In this document: positions 26,501 to 38,500 of the stretch, in pieces
Position numbering within the stretch: position 1 is the first letter of the stretch
Layout of the letters: the number at the start of each line of letters is the position of its first letter
Source: Leptobrachium leishanense
Lineage: Eukaryota > Chordata > Amphibia > Anura > Megophryidae
Reading direction: 5' to 3'
Length of the DNA stretch: 64,000 bases
Assembly: GCA_009667805.1 (NCBI GenBank)
Contig: CM019070.1
Location: forward strand, 60,578,735 to 60,642,734
Notes under the pieces: generated by a model
Told to the model about the DNA's origin: nothing
The model's database searches: none
The model's input: only the letters and a program-made list of their open reading frames with translations
Position numbers and translations under genes: made by a program

Positions 26501-29500
26501 CGTTATGTCAGCATTAGGGGATTGATAGCAGCTGATCCAGGACTGCTTCATTTTTATAAATGTCAGCCGGTCTACAGAGTCGGTGGACAGACGCACTCCT
26601 TTGTCTGTGACAAAACCTCCAGTGGCACTGAACATCCTTTCAAAAAGCATGCTGGATGAAGGGCAACCTAGTAGCTGCATAGCATATTGGCTAAGTTCTG
26701 GCCAGTGATCCAATCTCAACACCCAGTAAGCCAGTGGATCATCTGCTGTAAAGGTATCCAGGTCTGCCCTTGCCCCTAGGTAGTCCTGCACCATATGGTG
26801 AAGACGCTGGCAATGGGTGCCTACATTTGATGTCCCTGGACGTCGTGGACTAAAGAAATTTAAAAATGCATCAGTCAAGTGGCCCTGGCCTTCACCACTA
26901 TTCCTCTGATCACCCGCAGCCTCAGAAGCACGTGTGTCAGCACTTGGTAACCTACCAGTGCCTGGAAAGGAATTGTACAAGTGTCGCTTAAGGCTAGGGT
27001 CAGACGAACGCATTTTTCTCCGCGAACGTGAAAAAGTGCGGTCGAACGAACGAACGTATTTTTAAACGGAATGCGCGAAAGCGGTCATACGATGCGCATT
27101 TTCGTACGTTTTGTTTCACGGAGCTGGAAGAAGAGAGATATGATCAACCAAATCAATTGCAGAATGAATCAAATAAAAGGGAAGGGGTATAAAAAGGCAT
27201 TTTGGGAATGGTGGCATTTTCCAAGATGGATGCAGTCCAAGTGTTTCTTTTTGCTGCACTGGGATACCTGTACCTGAAGAAGAAAAGACAACGGCGAACA
27301 TGGGTCCATCCACTCAACACTGCCAGACCCACGCATGGCCACTTTGTGACACTGTACAGGCCACTGCGAGAGAGGGACCCCGTGAAGTTCTTCAACTACC
27401 TGCGGATGTCCATCCACACCTTTGATGAACTGTTGATGAAGGTGCGTGAGCCGCTGACCAAGAGGGACACCAACATGAGGGCTGCCATACCACCGGAGGA
27501 GATGCTGGTCCTCACTTTGCGGTAAGTACTATCAAACACGTGCATTCATGACATCGCTGCCAGTCATCAGACATGTGCTCGGTGTGCAGAGGCTCTATTG
27601 TAGGTCAGTAGTTATATGCCCACACACACACGCATGCATCACCTTGCACAACACGTAACGAAAGAGTAATGACACTGACAACGATGTGAAACAAATAAAA
27701 TATTTAGTCCCAAAATAATATGACAGAAGATAACAATAACATATTAAACACATATATTATTGCATGTCCAATGAAGGTAATAAAATAAAAATATTAGAAC
27801 AACATGAATAAACTGTGACAAACATAAACGAACAGACGATACACCTCACATGGTATGATACCGAGGAGCATCTGGGTCATGAGGACCGTGCATATGGCTG
27901 CGGTGGTACTCTGGCTCCGGGGGTGGCCCAGCAACAGGGGACATGGGTGGGCGGGCAGGCAACGCCTGGCAGTGGTGGGAATAACCATGGGGGTATTGTG
28001 GCACGACACCGTGATATACAGGTGCCTGTTGTGGATGGGACAGTATCTCATGTATCAGGTCCAGGCTTCGGCGGCGATAATCCAGCTTCTGCGCTGGGGT
28101 CATTATGTTGAGCATGGAGAGACATGAATTGAAAAAGGACATGTCCTCGGAATCAGCGACCATGCAGCGTGGATGTGTATGGTGCGCGTCCATGAATGCG
28201 ACCATGGCCTGCTCGACATCAGCTGATGGTGGCTTCTTCCTCCTGGGAGCCGTACTGGTGCTGTCTGTGGGTGCTGTACCCGGCACCTGCTGGGACTCCA
28301 CATCCTCCACCTGGGACTCCGCACCACCCTGCTCGACCTCCACCTGGCAGCTGCCAGATCCTGCGGGCTGCAGCTCTTGCCCTTGTGAGCTAGAGGTGGA
28401 TGGCCGGTCAATACTGCTCACAGTCTTGCGCGGCTCCTGGCTCTTCCTCAGGAAGGACAGTTGGTCAGCATACAAATAGCTGCGCCTCTTCTTTGCACCA
28501 GCTCCAGAGCGAGCAGCTTCAGCCTCCTTTTTCAGGACCCGGGTGTGATTGTCCCTCACCGTGCGCCATTTATTGATTGCTTCATGTGCTGCAAAACATG
28601 ATGAGAGTGACATAAGGTTAGGTTCATATGATGTGATCATAACACAGCTTCTTTCATGTTCTAGGTATCTTGCTAGTGGATGCAGTTTGAAGGATCTGCA
28701 TTACAACTTCCGCATTGGCAGATCGACAGCTGGTGAGATCGTCCGCAAGGTCTGCCAAACAATATGGGAAACCATGAAGGACCAATGTTTGCCAACACCC
28801 ACAGGCGAGACATGGCTGGCAATTGCAGCAGGATTCTGGGAGAGAGCGAACTATCCCAACTGCCTGGGAGCGGTGGACGGCAAACATGTCCGCATTGTGA
28901 AGCCACTGCACAGTGGCTCACTGTATCAAAATTATAAACATTATTTTTCAATTGGCCTACTGGCGGTGGCAGATGCCAACTATAATTTTGTGTATGTGGA
29001 TGTCGGATCATACGGCAAGGACTCGGACTCAACACTGTTTCGGAACTCAACACTGTGGAATGAGATAGAGGGTGGGAACCTGAACATCCCCAGACCCGCA
29101 CCTTTGCCTGGCAGCGACGTGTCAGTCCCCTATGCCTTTGTGGGTGATGAAGCATTCGGCCTATCCACACATCTCCTGCGGCCATACTCGGGGACACACC
29201 TGACTGTGAAGAAGCGGGTGTTTAATTACAGGCTGTCGCGGGCGAGACGGTATGTCGAGTGTAGCTTTGGCATACTGAGCAACAAGTGGAGGATTTTCCA
29301 TCGCCCACTTGATGTAAATGTGGATTTCTGTGTGGATATAGTGAAATGCTGTTGCATCCTACATAACTATGTTCGTGCAAGGGATGGGGTTAATTTCGAG
29401 GATACCCTCACAGTAACGGGTCTGGATGAGTATGCTAACGATGACATAATACCTGTGAATAGACACACCAACAGGTTTCGCGATGCTCTGTCTAATTATT

Positions 29501-32500
29501 TCACTAGCAATGCAGGGCAGGTGCCATGGCAGATGGACATCATTTGACATGTGACACCTAGGCTTGTGCACCGATTATTTTTTCTGTTCGAATTTTCGGA
29601 TGTTTAAAGTTTTCGATTCGGCTCATTTCGAACGAACCCTGTTTTGATTCGATTCGGTTCGACTTGTTTTTCGGGGATATGTAATCGGAATATGGACCAT
29701 TTTTCGTTTTTTTTGTCACTTTGCTCGTTTGTTGGATCTACTTTTCGTGATTTCGTACATTTCTCGTTTTTCGCAACGTCTGTTCTCGTTTCAAAGCAAT
29801 ACATTTCGATTTGACACAATTCAAGTCCAATAGCATATTCGTACAATATTTTGTTTCGGCTCGGAAACATTTCGGATCTGACATTTTCGGATCGGAAAAT
29901 TATCTGGGAATCACCCGCATCAGAAAACACGAATCGTGAAAATGTCGTTTAAATTCCGAAATTCTGAAAGCCGAAACGCACATCCTTATTGACAACGAAA
30001 ATTCGTTATGCCATTTTGTTTGATATTACATTCAAGTTCAATGCAATTGAATTCTATGCAATAAAATGATCATTTACTCACTCTGAAGCTTCTGCTCTTT
30101 ATCAGACCACGTCTCGTACTCTGGGTACACCACCCTGGACACTGTGACCCATGCACTGGCCTTCTTCTGCCGGTCTTTGTAGCTGTCGCAGGCCGTGTCC
30201 CACAGCTCGGGATGATCTGCCACTGCATTGATCAGCCTCTCCACGTCGATGTCAGTCCCAGCCATTGTCCAACGCAACTTGCAGCTACCCCCAGACAAGA
30301 CAGGAAGTGTTTGGTGTGTGCACGTTATGTTGGCCGGACGTGTGCAGCGTCTGACGTCTCCCAATCACGCAAACACGCCGCTATGTAGCCGCAGCGCACT
30401 CTGTACGTCAGTAGTAGCGGTTTGACGTTCTCGAAAAAATGCGTTCGTTTGCCACTTGCGTTGCGCGGACGAATTTTCGTGCGGCCGTACTTCGTATGTT
30501 CCCCGGCATTGGACGTCATTTGCTGCTAGTACGGCCGTGATTTCGTGCGGCTAAACGCACGTTAAAACTGCGCTAGTCTGACCCTAGCCTTAGAGCGTCC
30601 TCAAGTTGTTTCATCCTGTCCTCCCACTGTGCGGGCAGGATGAGCTCTTCAACTTTACCCTTGTATCGTATCAAAAAGGCTTGCCAACCAGTAATGATCC
30701 CTCTTCTTGATAGCATGAATCCTGGGGTCCTTTACCAGGCTTTGCAGGATAAGGGAGCCCATGCAGCGTAGGTTGGAGATGGCATTAGCTTCCGAGTCTT
30801 CCTGGTCAATGAGGATGACCCCATTGTGCACTTCCTCCCCCCCCCAGCCACGTACTAGTCCTTGGGTTTCTGGGCACACAAAACCCTCCCTTGAGGAATC
30901 CCCAACTTCAATGCCCCCACTACTTTAAATATTCCTCCTCCTCATCCTCCTCCTGTCTGATCTGTCTGCGGAAATACTGGGGCCTTGAGAGCTATGGAAG
31001 GCCTCCTCTTCTTCCCGCTGCTCTGCCTATAGTGCCATATCTATAATTCCCCGCAGAGGGTGCTCCAGCAGGAACACTAAAGGAATTGTCTCACTGATGC
31101 ATGCACTGTCCATGCTCACCATCCTCGTTGCCTCCTCAAATGGTAACAGTACAGTGCATGCATCCTTGATCATCAGCCACTGTGGGGCGGAAACCAAGTT
31201 GACCTGAACCTGTCCTTGTGCCATACTCACACAGGCACTCGTTGATGGCCCTCTGCTGCTTGTGCAGACGCTGCAGCATTGCTAATGTCGAGTTCCACCT
31301 GGTGGGCATGTCACAGATCAGATGGTTTGTGGGAAGGTGGAATTCTCTTTGAATTTCTGCCAGGCGAACGCTTGCTGGGAATGACCGTCTGAAGTGGCTG
31401 CAGACTTTTCTGGCCTCGTTGAGAAGCTCTACCAGCCCTGGGTACCTGGTTAGGAAATGCTGTACCACCAGATTTAGGACGTGTGCTAGGCATGGTACAT
31501 GCGTAAACTTACCCTGGCGTAGGGCGGAGAGAAGGTTGCTGCCATTATCACAGACGACCATTCCAAGGTGAAACTGGTGTGGTGTTAACCATCTCTCCAC
31601 CTGTCCCTGCAGAGCTGACAGAATTTCTGGCCCGGTGTGGCTCCTGTCCCCTAAACAAACCAGCTCAAGCACAGTATGGCATCTTTTTGCTTGAGCCATT
31701 GCGTAGCCCCTGCCACGCATCGGATTAATTGCTACTTCACCAGAGACAGAGGAGGAGGAAGAGGGAGAGGTGGTGGTGGAGCAGACAGACCTCGTACAAG
31801 CAGGATTCTGGAGGCATGGTGGATGGACAAGCTAAAGCACAGAGCCCCGTCTTGGATCCCTCCCAGCTGCAATCAGAGTTACCCAGTGTGCCGTGAAGGA
31901 AAATGTAAGGACCCTGTCCATGCTTGCTGGACCACGTGCACCTTGCTGCTGACTGCCTTTCCCAATGACTCCATAACATTGTCTTCCACGTGCTGGTATA
32001 GTGCTGGAATGGCCTTCCATGAAAAGAAATGGTGTTTTGGAACCTGCCACTGTGGTACAGCACATTCAGCAAATTCACGGAAGGGAGCAGAGTCCACCAG
32101 CTGGAAAGGCAGCAGCTGCAATGCGAGTAGTTTGCTAAGCTGGCATTTAGATGCTGTGCTTGGGGAGGGTTGGGACTATTTTTCTTACGCTGCAGCAGCT
32201 GGGGCAACGTAATCTGACTGCGTAAATCTTCAGCTGATGGGATGCTGTCACATTGTGAGGAAGGACCTGCTGGTACATCCATTACTGTAGCATCATCCCT
32301 GTCAGGGGAGGTTGGAGTCAATGACCTGGCAGGACATAGAGTGGGGGTAGAGACAGGTGAGGAGGACCTACGCAAAGTTTTGCGCCAACGGGATGCGTGG
32401 CAGGTGGTCATATGTCGCCTCAAGCATGTGGTACCCAAGCGTGGGATGTCTTTCCCACGCTTGATCCTCGTCTGAGATTACATATAGCAACGGTGCGGTC

Positions 32501-35500
32501 TACTGCACATTTCTTAAATAACTCCCTCAGCAGACTTCCTGTACATGTGCTTTGATACAACAGTGCTCTGCACCTGAGCAGCTGTGACTTCTGATGCCTT
32601 GGACTGGTTACGGTTACTCAGAGGACGTTCTGCCTCGTTTTTGTTGTGCCTCCTCCTCCTCCTCACTTGACTCCTCTGTTCAATCAGGCACCCAGTTGGA
32701 GTCAGGGGGTGATGACAATGATGATGAGGTCACTATCTCCTCGTCACTGGAGCCAACTTGGCAGTATGATGCAGCTGCTGGGGCAACATGAGTGCCAGTT
32801 ATTTGCGTGTCACTGGCAACCCCTTCCTCTAGGTTGATTTATACTCCCTTCCTCAACCTCAGAGATTGAATCAGAGCACTGTAGTTGCTGCGCATCATCA
32901 AGCAGCATGTCACTGTCATTGTAGTCAAACAATTCAGCTGACTCCTCCGTGTGTGATTAGTGAGGCTACGGCAGGAGTAGCTGTGGACATGGAGGCTGCA
33001 TTAGATGCTTTGGCAGCTGAGGTGGACTGTAAAGCACTATATGCCTGGCTGGCAGAGGACTCGGAGGATGAGGAAGGCCTGGTTGGCCAATCCACCAAAT
33101 CCTCTATGTTGCTGCTGCTTAAGACAGCCAGCACCAGTTAGAAAGGACAAGCGTGCCCCTGCAGAGGATGCACCACATCCACGACAAACAGAAGCACAGC
33201 ATCCCGACACAGAGGCTGCTTGCCCTCTTATCTGTGTCTGGGAGTGTCTGCCTGTCCTTTTTGCTCTTTCTGACATGGTTGGTGATTAGGGATGAGCCGA
33301 ACACTCCCCGAGTTCGGTTCGAACCCGAACTTCCCATTTGTTCGGGACCGAACCCGAACCCCCATGCAAGTCAATGGGGCTGAAAATTCGTTTTCTTAGA
33401 GTGCACTCTGTGGGCATATTTGCCATAAAAGGTATGGGGGTCCGGGTAGTGCCCTGGGGGACAGGAAACCAGGACAAAAAGTTTTAAAAAAAAACGTTTT
33501 TAAAGGGACAGTAAGTTTTTTCCATGAAACCAGGGTTAAAAATAAAAACAAAAAATTCCTTCAAATATCATGCCTAGGAGGTCCCCATAACCTGCCCGTG
33601 AAGTGGCGGATTTCTAGGATGTATAGAAACGCTTAAAACAAAACAAAAAAATTACGTTTCATATGACGGTAAATGCTTTTCCTTTAATCTATCCATAAAC
33701 AACTGCTTGGGGCGGCAGCCTGTATGAAAAGACATTTTAGGACGTGCAGTAAAAATTTAGTTTTTTTATGGCTAAATTATTGTGAAACTTATGCAGGCTT
33801 TGGATGAAAGTAACAATAGGTACTTTAAAATTGGGCTTTTAGCGTCGGCAACAGTGCCGTCACACCGTAACCCCTCTGAGGATATGAATCTGATACAGGC
33901 GTCAATGGCAGTGCACCCAGATATTGTGACTTTGGTGCCAGGCCAGCAAGTATCATCATACAGTAACCCCTCTGTGGTATTGTGGAAGAGTGCAGGGGTG
34001 GACCATGTGGTCCTATATTGAAAAGTTTTTTTTTTTTTTGTTTTTTTTTAATGGGCGTCCATGCAGCCAGATATTGTGCCTTTCATGGCAGCAAGTGCCT
34101 TCACACCGTAACCCTTTTGTGGTATTGCGGAAGAGTTCAGTGCTGGAGGTTTTGTAAATGCAGAAGAGGACATCCCCGATCTATTCCATTACTTCAGCAT
34201 CAGGGGATTGATAGCTGCTGATCCAGGACTGATTCATTTTTATAGATGTCAGCCGGTCTACAGAGTCGGTGGACAGACGCACTCTTTTGTCTGTGACAAA
34301 ACCTCCAGCTGCACTGAACGTCCTTTCAGAAAGCACGCTGGATGAAGGGCAACCTAGTAGCTGCATAGCATATTGGCTAAATTCTGGCCAGTGATCCAAT
34401 CTCAACACCCAGTAAGCCAGTGGATCATCTGCTGGAAAGGTATCCAGGTCTGCCCTTGCCCCTAGGTAGTCCTGCACCATATGGTGAAGACACTGGCAAT
34501 GGGTGCCTACATTTGACGTCCCTGGGTGTCGGACTATAAAAAATTTTTAAAGATGCATCAGTCAAGCGGCCCTGGCCTTCACCGCTATTCCTCTGATCAC
34601 CTGCAGCCTCAGAAGCACGTGTGTCAGCACTTGGTAATCTACCAGTGCCTGGAAAGGTGTTACACAAGTTTCGCTTTAGAGCGTCCTCGAGTTTTGTCAT
34701 CCTGTGCTCCCTCTGTGCGGGCAGGATCAGCTCTGCAACTTTCCCCTTGGATCAAGAAGGGTTGCCAACCAGTAATGATCCCTCTCTTTGATAGCACAAA
34801 TCCTGGGGTCCTTTAGCAGGCTTTGCATCATTAGGGAGCCCATGCAGCGTAGGTTGGAGGTGGCATTAGCTGCCGAGTCTTCCTGGTCAATGAGGATGAC
34901 CGTATCGTGCACTTCCTCCTCCCAGCCACGCACAAGCCCTTCTGTTTCTGGGCACACAAAACCCTGCCTTGAGGAATCCCCACCTTCAATGCCCCCACTA
35001 CTTAAATAGTCCTCCTCCTGTCCTGAGTAGGACCCGCTGGAATGCTGTCTGCGGAAAGACTGGGGCCTTGAGAGCTAGGGAAGGCCTCCTCTTCCTCCCG
35101 CTGCTCTGCCTCTAGAGCCACATCTATAATTCCCCCGCATTGTGTGCTCCAGCAGGAACACTAAAGGAATTGTGTCACTGATGCATGCACTGTCCCTGCT
35201 CACCATCCTCGTTGCCTCCTCCAAATGGTGACAGTACAGTGCATGCATCCTTGATCATCAGCCACTGCGGGGGGGGGGGGAACCAAGTTGACCTGAACCT
35301 GTCCTTGTGCCATACTCACACAGGTACTCGTTGATGGCCCTCTTCTGCTTGTGCAGACGCTGCAGCATTGCTAATGTCGAGTTCCACCTGGTGGACAAGT
35401 CACAGATCAGACGGTTTGTGGGAAGGTGGAATTCTCTTTGAATTTCTGCCAGGCGAACGCTTGCTGGGAATGACCGTCTGAAGTGGCTGCAGACTTTTCT

Positions 35501-38500
35501 GGCCTGGATGAGAAGCTCTGGCAGCCCTGGGTACTTGGTTAGGAAACGCTGTACCACCAGATTTAGGACGTGTGCTAGGCATGGTACATGCGTCAACTTA
35601 CCCTGGCGTAGGGCGGAGAGAAGGTTGCTGCCATTATCGCAGGCGATCATTCCCAGCTCAAGCTGGCGTGGTGTTAACCATCACTGCACCTGCCCCAGCA
35701 GAGCTGACAAAATTTCTGACCCGGCGTGGCTCCTGTCCCCTAAACAAACCAGCTCAAGCACAGTATGGCATCTTTTTGCTTGAGCCATTGCGTAGACCCT
35801 GTCAGGTGTGGGTTTAACTGCCACTTCGCCAGAGACAGAGAAGGAGGAGGAGAAGGAGGAAGAGGTGGTGGTGGTGGAGCAGACAGACCTCATACAAGCA
35901 GCTTTCTGGAGGCGTGGTGGATGAAAGGGCTCTGTGCTGGAGCTTTTGTCTTGGATCCCTCCCAGCTGCAATCAGAGTTACCCAGTGTGCAGTGAAGGAA
36001 ATGTAACGACCCTGTCCATGCTTGCTGGACCACGTGTCTAAAGTCACATGCACCTTGCTGCTGACTGCCTTTCCCAATGACTGGATAACATTGTCTTCCA
36101 CGTGCTGGTATAGTGCTGGAATGGCCTTGCGTGAAAATTAATGGCATTTTGGAACCTGCCACTGTGGTACAGCGCATTCAGCAAATTCACGGAAGGGAGC
36201 AGAGTCCACCAGCTGGAAAGGCAGCAGCTGCAATGCGAGTAATTTTGCTTAACTGGCATTTAGACGCTGTGCTTGGGGATGGTTGGGACCATATTTTTTC
36301 TTTCGCTGCGGCAACGTAATCTGACTGTGTAAATCTTCAGCTACTGGGATGATGTCACATTGTGAGGAAGGACCTGCTGGTACATCCATTACTGTAGCAT
36401 CATCCCTGTCGGTGGAGGTTGTAGGCAATGACATGGCAGGACATACAGTGTGGGTAGAGACAGATGAGGAGGAGGAGGAGGACCTACGCAAAGTTTTGCC
36501 CCAACGGGATGTGTGGCACTTGTTCATATGTCGCCTCAAGCACATGGTACCCAAGTGTCCGGTGTTTATCCCACGCTTCAACCTCATCTGACATAGATTA
36601 CAAATAGCAACGGTGGGGTCTGCTGCACATTTCTTACAGAACTCCCAGACAGCAGAGTTCCTGCATGTGTTCTTTGAGACAACAGCGCTCTGCACCGGAG
36701 CAGCTCTGACATGTGATGCCTTGGACTGGCTAGTGCTACGGTTGGTCACAGAGGATGTTGTGCCTCGTGTTTGCTGTGCCTCCTCCCCCCTCCTCCTCCA
36801 TCATCTTCTTCTTGTTCTTCTTCCCGCCCTCGTACAATTCAGCTGACTTCTTGTAGTTCTTGTTCTTCTTCTTCCCGTCCTCGTACAATTCCGCTGACTT
36901 CTTGTGCTTATTGTTCTTCTACTTCTTCCCGTCCTCGTACAATTCAGCTGACTTCTTGTTCTTGTTCTTCCTCGTCTGTCCGTCCTCGTACAATTCAGCT
37001 GACTTCTTCTTCCTCATCCGTCCGTCCTCGTACAATTCAGCTGACTCCTCCGTGTGTGATAGCGAGGCTACGGCAGGAGTAGCTGTTGACATGGAGGCTG
37101 CATTAGATGCTTTGGCAGCTGAGGTGGACTGTAAAGCACTAGAAGCCCGGCTGGCAGAGGACTATGAGGATGGCCTGGTTAGCCAATCCACCAAGTCCTT
37201 TGTATGTTGCTGCTGCTTAAGATGGCCAGCACCAGTTAGAAAGGACAAGCGTGCCCCTGCAGAGGATGCACCACGTCCACCACGACCAGAGACACAGCCT
37301 CCCGACACAGGGGCTGCTTGCCCTCTTATCTGTGGCTGGGAGCGTCTGCCTGTCCTTTTTGTTCTTTCAGACATGGTGAGTGATATATAGATTAATATAT
37401 ACAGAACTCTGATTCAACTCTGTATAAAGATTTAAATAACTCTGGTATAACTCAGTGAGACACACTGGTAGCTGGCAGCCAGTGACGAGACAAATCCCCT
37501 TAATTCACAAGTGTTTTAAAGAAATTAGTGAGCCCCAAAAAGATTTGCTGGCACAGTGACAAGACACAGAAAATCACCTCAATTCACAAATGTTTTAAAT
37601 AAAGTTGTAAACCCCAAAAAAACTTGCTGGCACAGTGACAAGACACACATCACCTAAATTCCCTAATATTTGGTCAAAATATGACCCCCCCCCCCAGTAG
37701 CGTTGCAGACCGGCAGTAACAACACACACAACTATCTCCTTTGAAATCTCCTCTGAAATGCGTGCTGACGCGCTGCGTGGAAACCTTATATAGTGTGCTG
37801 TGGGACTTAGCTCTGTGAGATCATGATTGGGCAAATTTTGCCCAATCAGGACTCTGAGCGGTGATTGGCATAGTGTTCAACCAGTCTTGCACCAGACCTG
37901 TGGTCAGGTGCAAGGCTGTAGCCAATTACGAGCTTCAGGCAGTGGGAAAATGCATTGTGGTCGAACATGCGGCGAACACCCGGATATGTTCGCGATCTGC
38001 TCGAACAGGCTAAGTTCGGGTCGAACCCCGAACCACCCGAACAGCTCATCCCTATTGGTGATATATAGATTAAAGATATGCAGAACTCTGATTCAACTCT
38101 GGTATAAAGATTTCCAGAACTCTGGTATAACTCAGTGTGACCCCCTGATGGGTGGCTGTGACAAGACACAAATTACAATTCCCAGAAACCACCTATAAGT
38201 CAGTGAGACCCCCTGATAGGACCCCCTGATAGCTGGCAACAGATTACAATTTGCAGAAATCTGCTAGAAGTATGTGGGACCCCCTGATAGCTAGCAGTGA
38301 GAAGACACAGATTACAATTCCCAGAAACCTCCTATAAATCAGTGAGACCCCCTGATGGGTGGCAGTGAGAACACAGATTACAACAATTCCCAGATATTCT
38401 GTAGAAATGAGACCCCCCCCCCATAGCTACTGGCAGTGAGAACACACTAACACAATCTCCTCTCAAAAAACACGTGCTGGGGCTGCAAGGGATGCCTTAT

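Larger units (their letters stand above)
26991..30589 (+). mobile_element. PIF/Harbinger element, both genes open, TTA duplication
   Basis: 3599 bp with ends AGGCTAGGGTCAGACGAACG and CTAGTCTGACCCTAGCC, flanked by TTA (26988-26990 and 30590-30592). The empty site is visible as the paralogous stretch in hAT copy B (TTTCGCTTTAGAGCGTCC at 34671-34688). Carries a two-exon transposase on plus and a two-exon MADF protein on minus, interlocked with each other. A hAT MITE (29559-29988) sits between them. This is the autonomous relative of the Harbinger MITEs in the window. Confidence 0.93.
33287..38054 (-). mobile_element. hAT element copy B, nested in copy A, 8-bp target duplication
   Basis: 4768 bp from TAGGGATGAGCCGAACA to CAGCTCATCCCTA, exactly flanked by TTGGTGAT (33279-33286 and 38055-38062). 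Inserted into copy A just upstream of its MSER.. start codon. Full element with one transposase gene on the minus strand. Confidence 0.96.
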
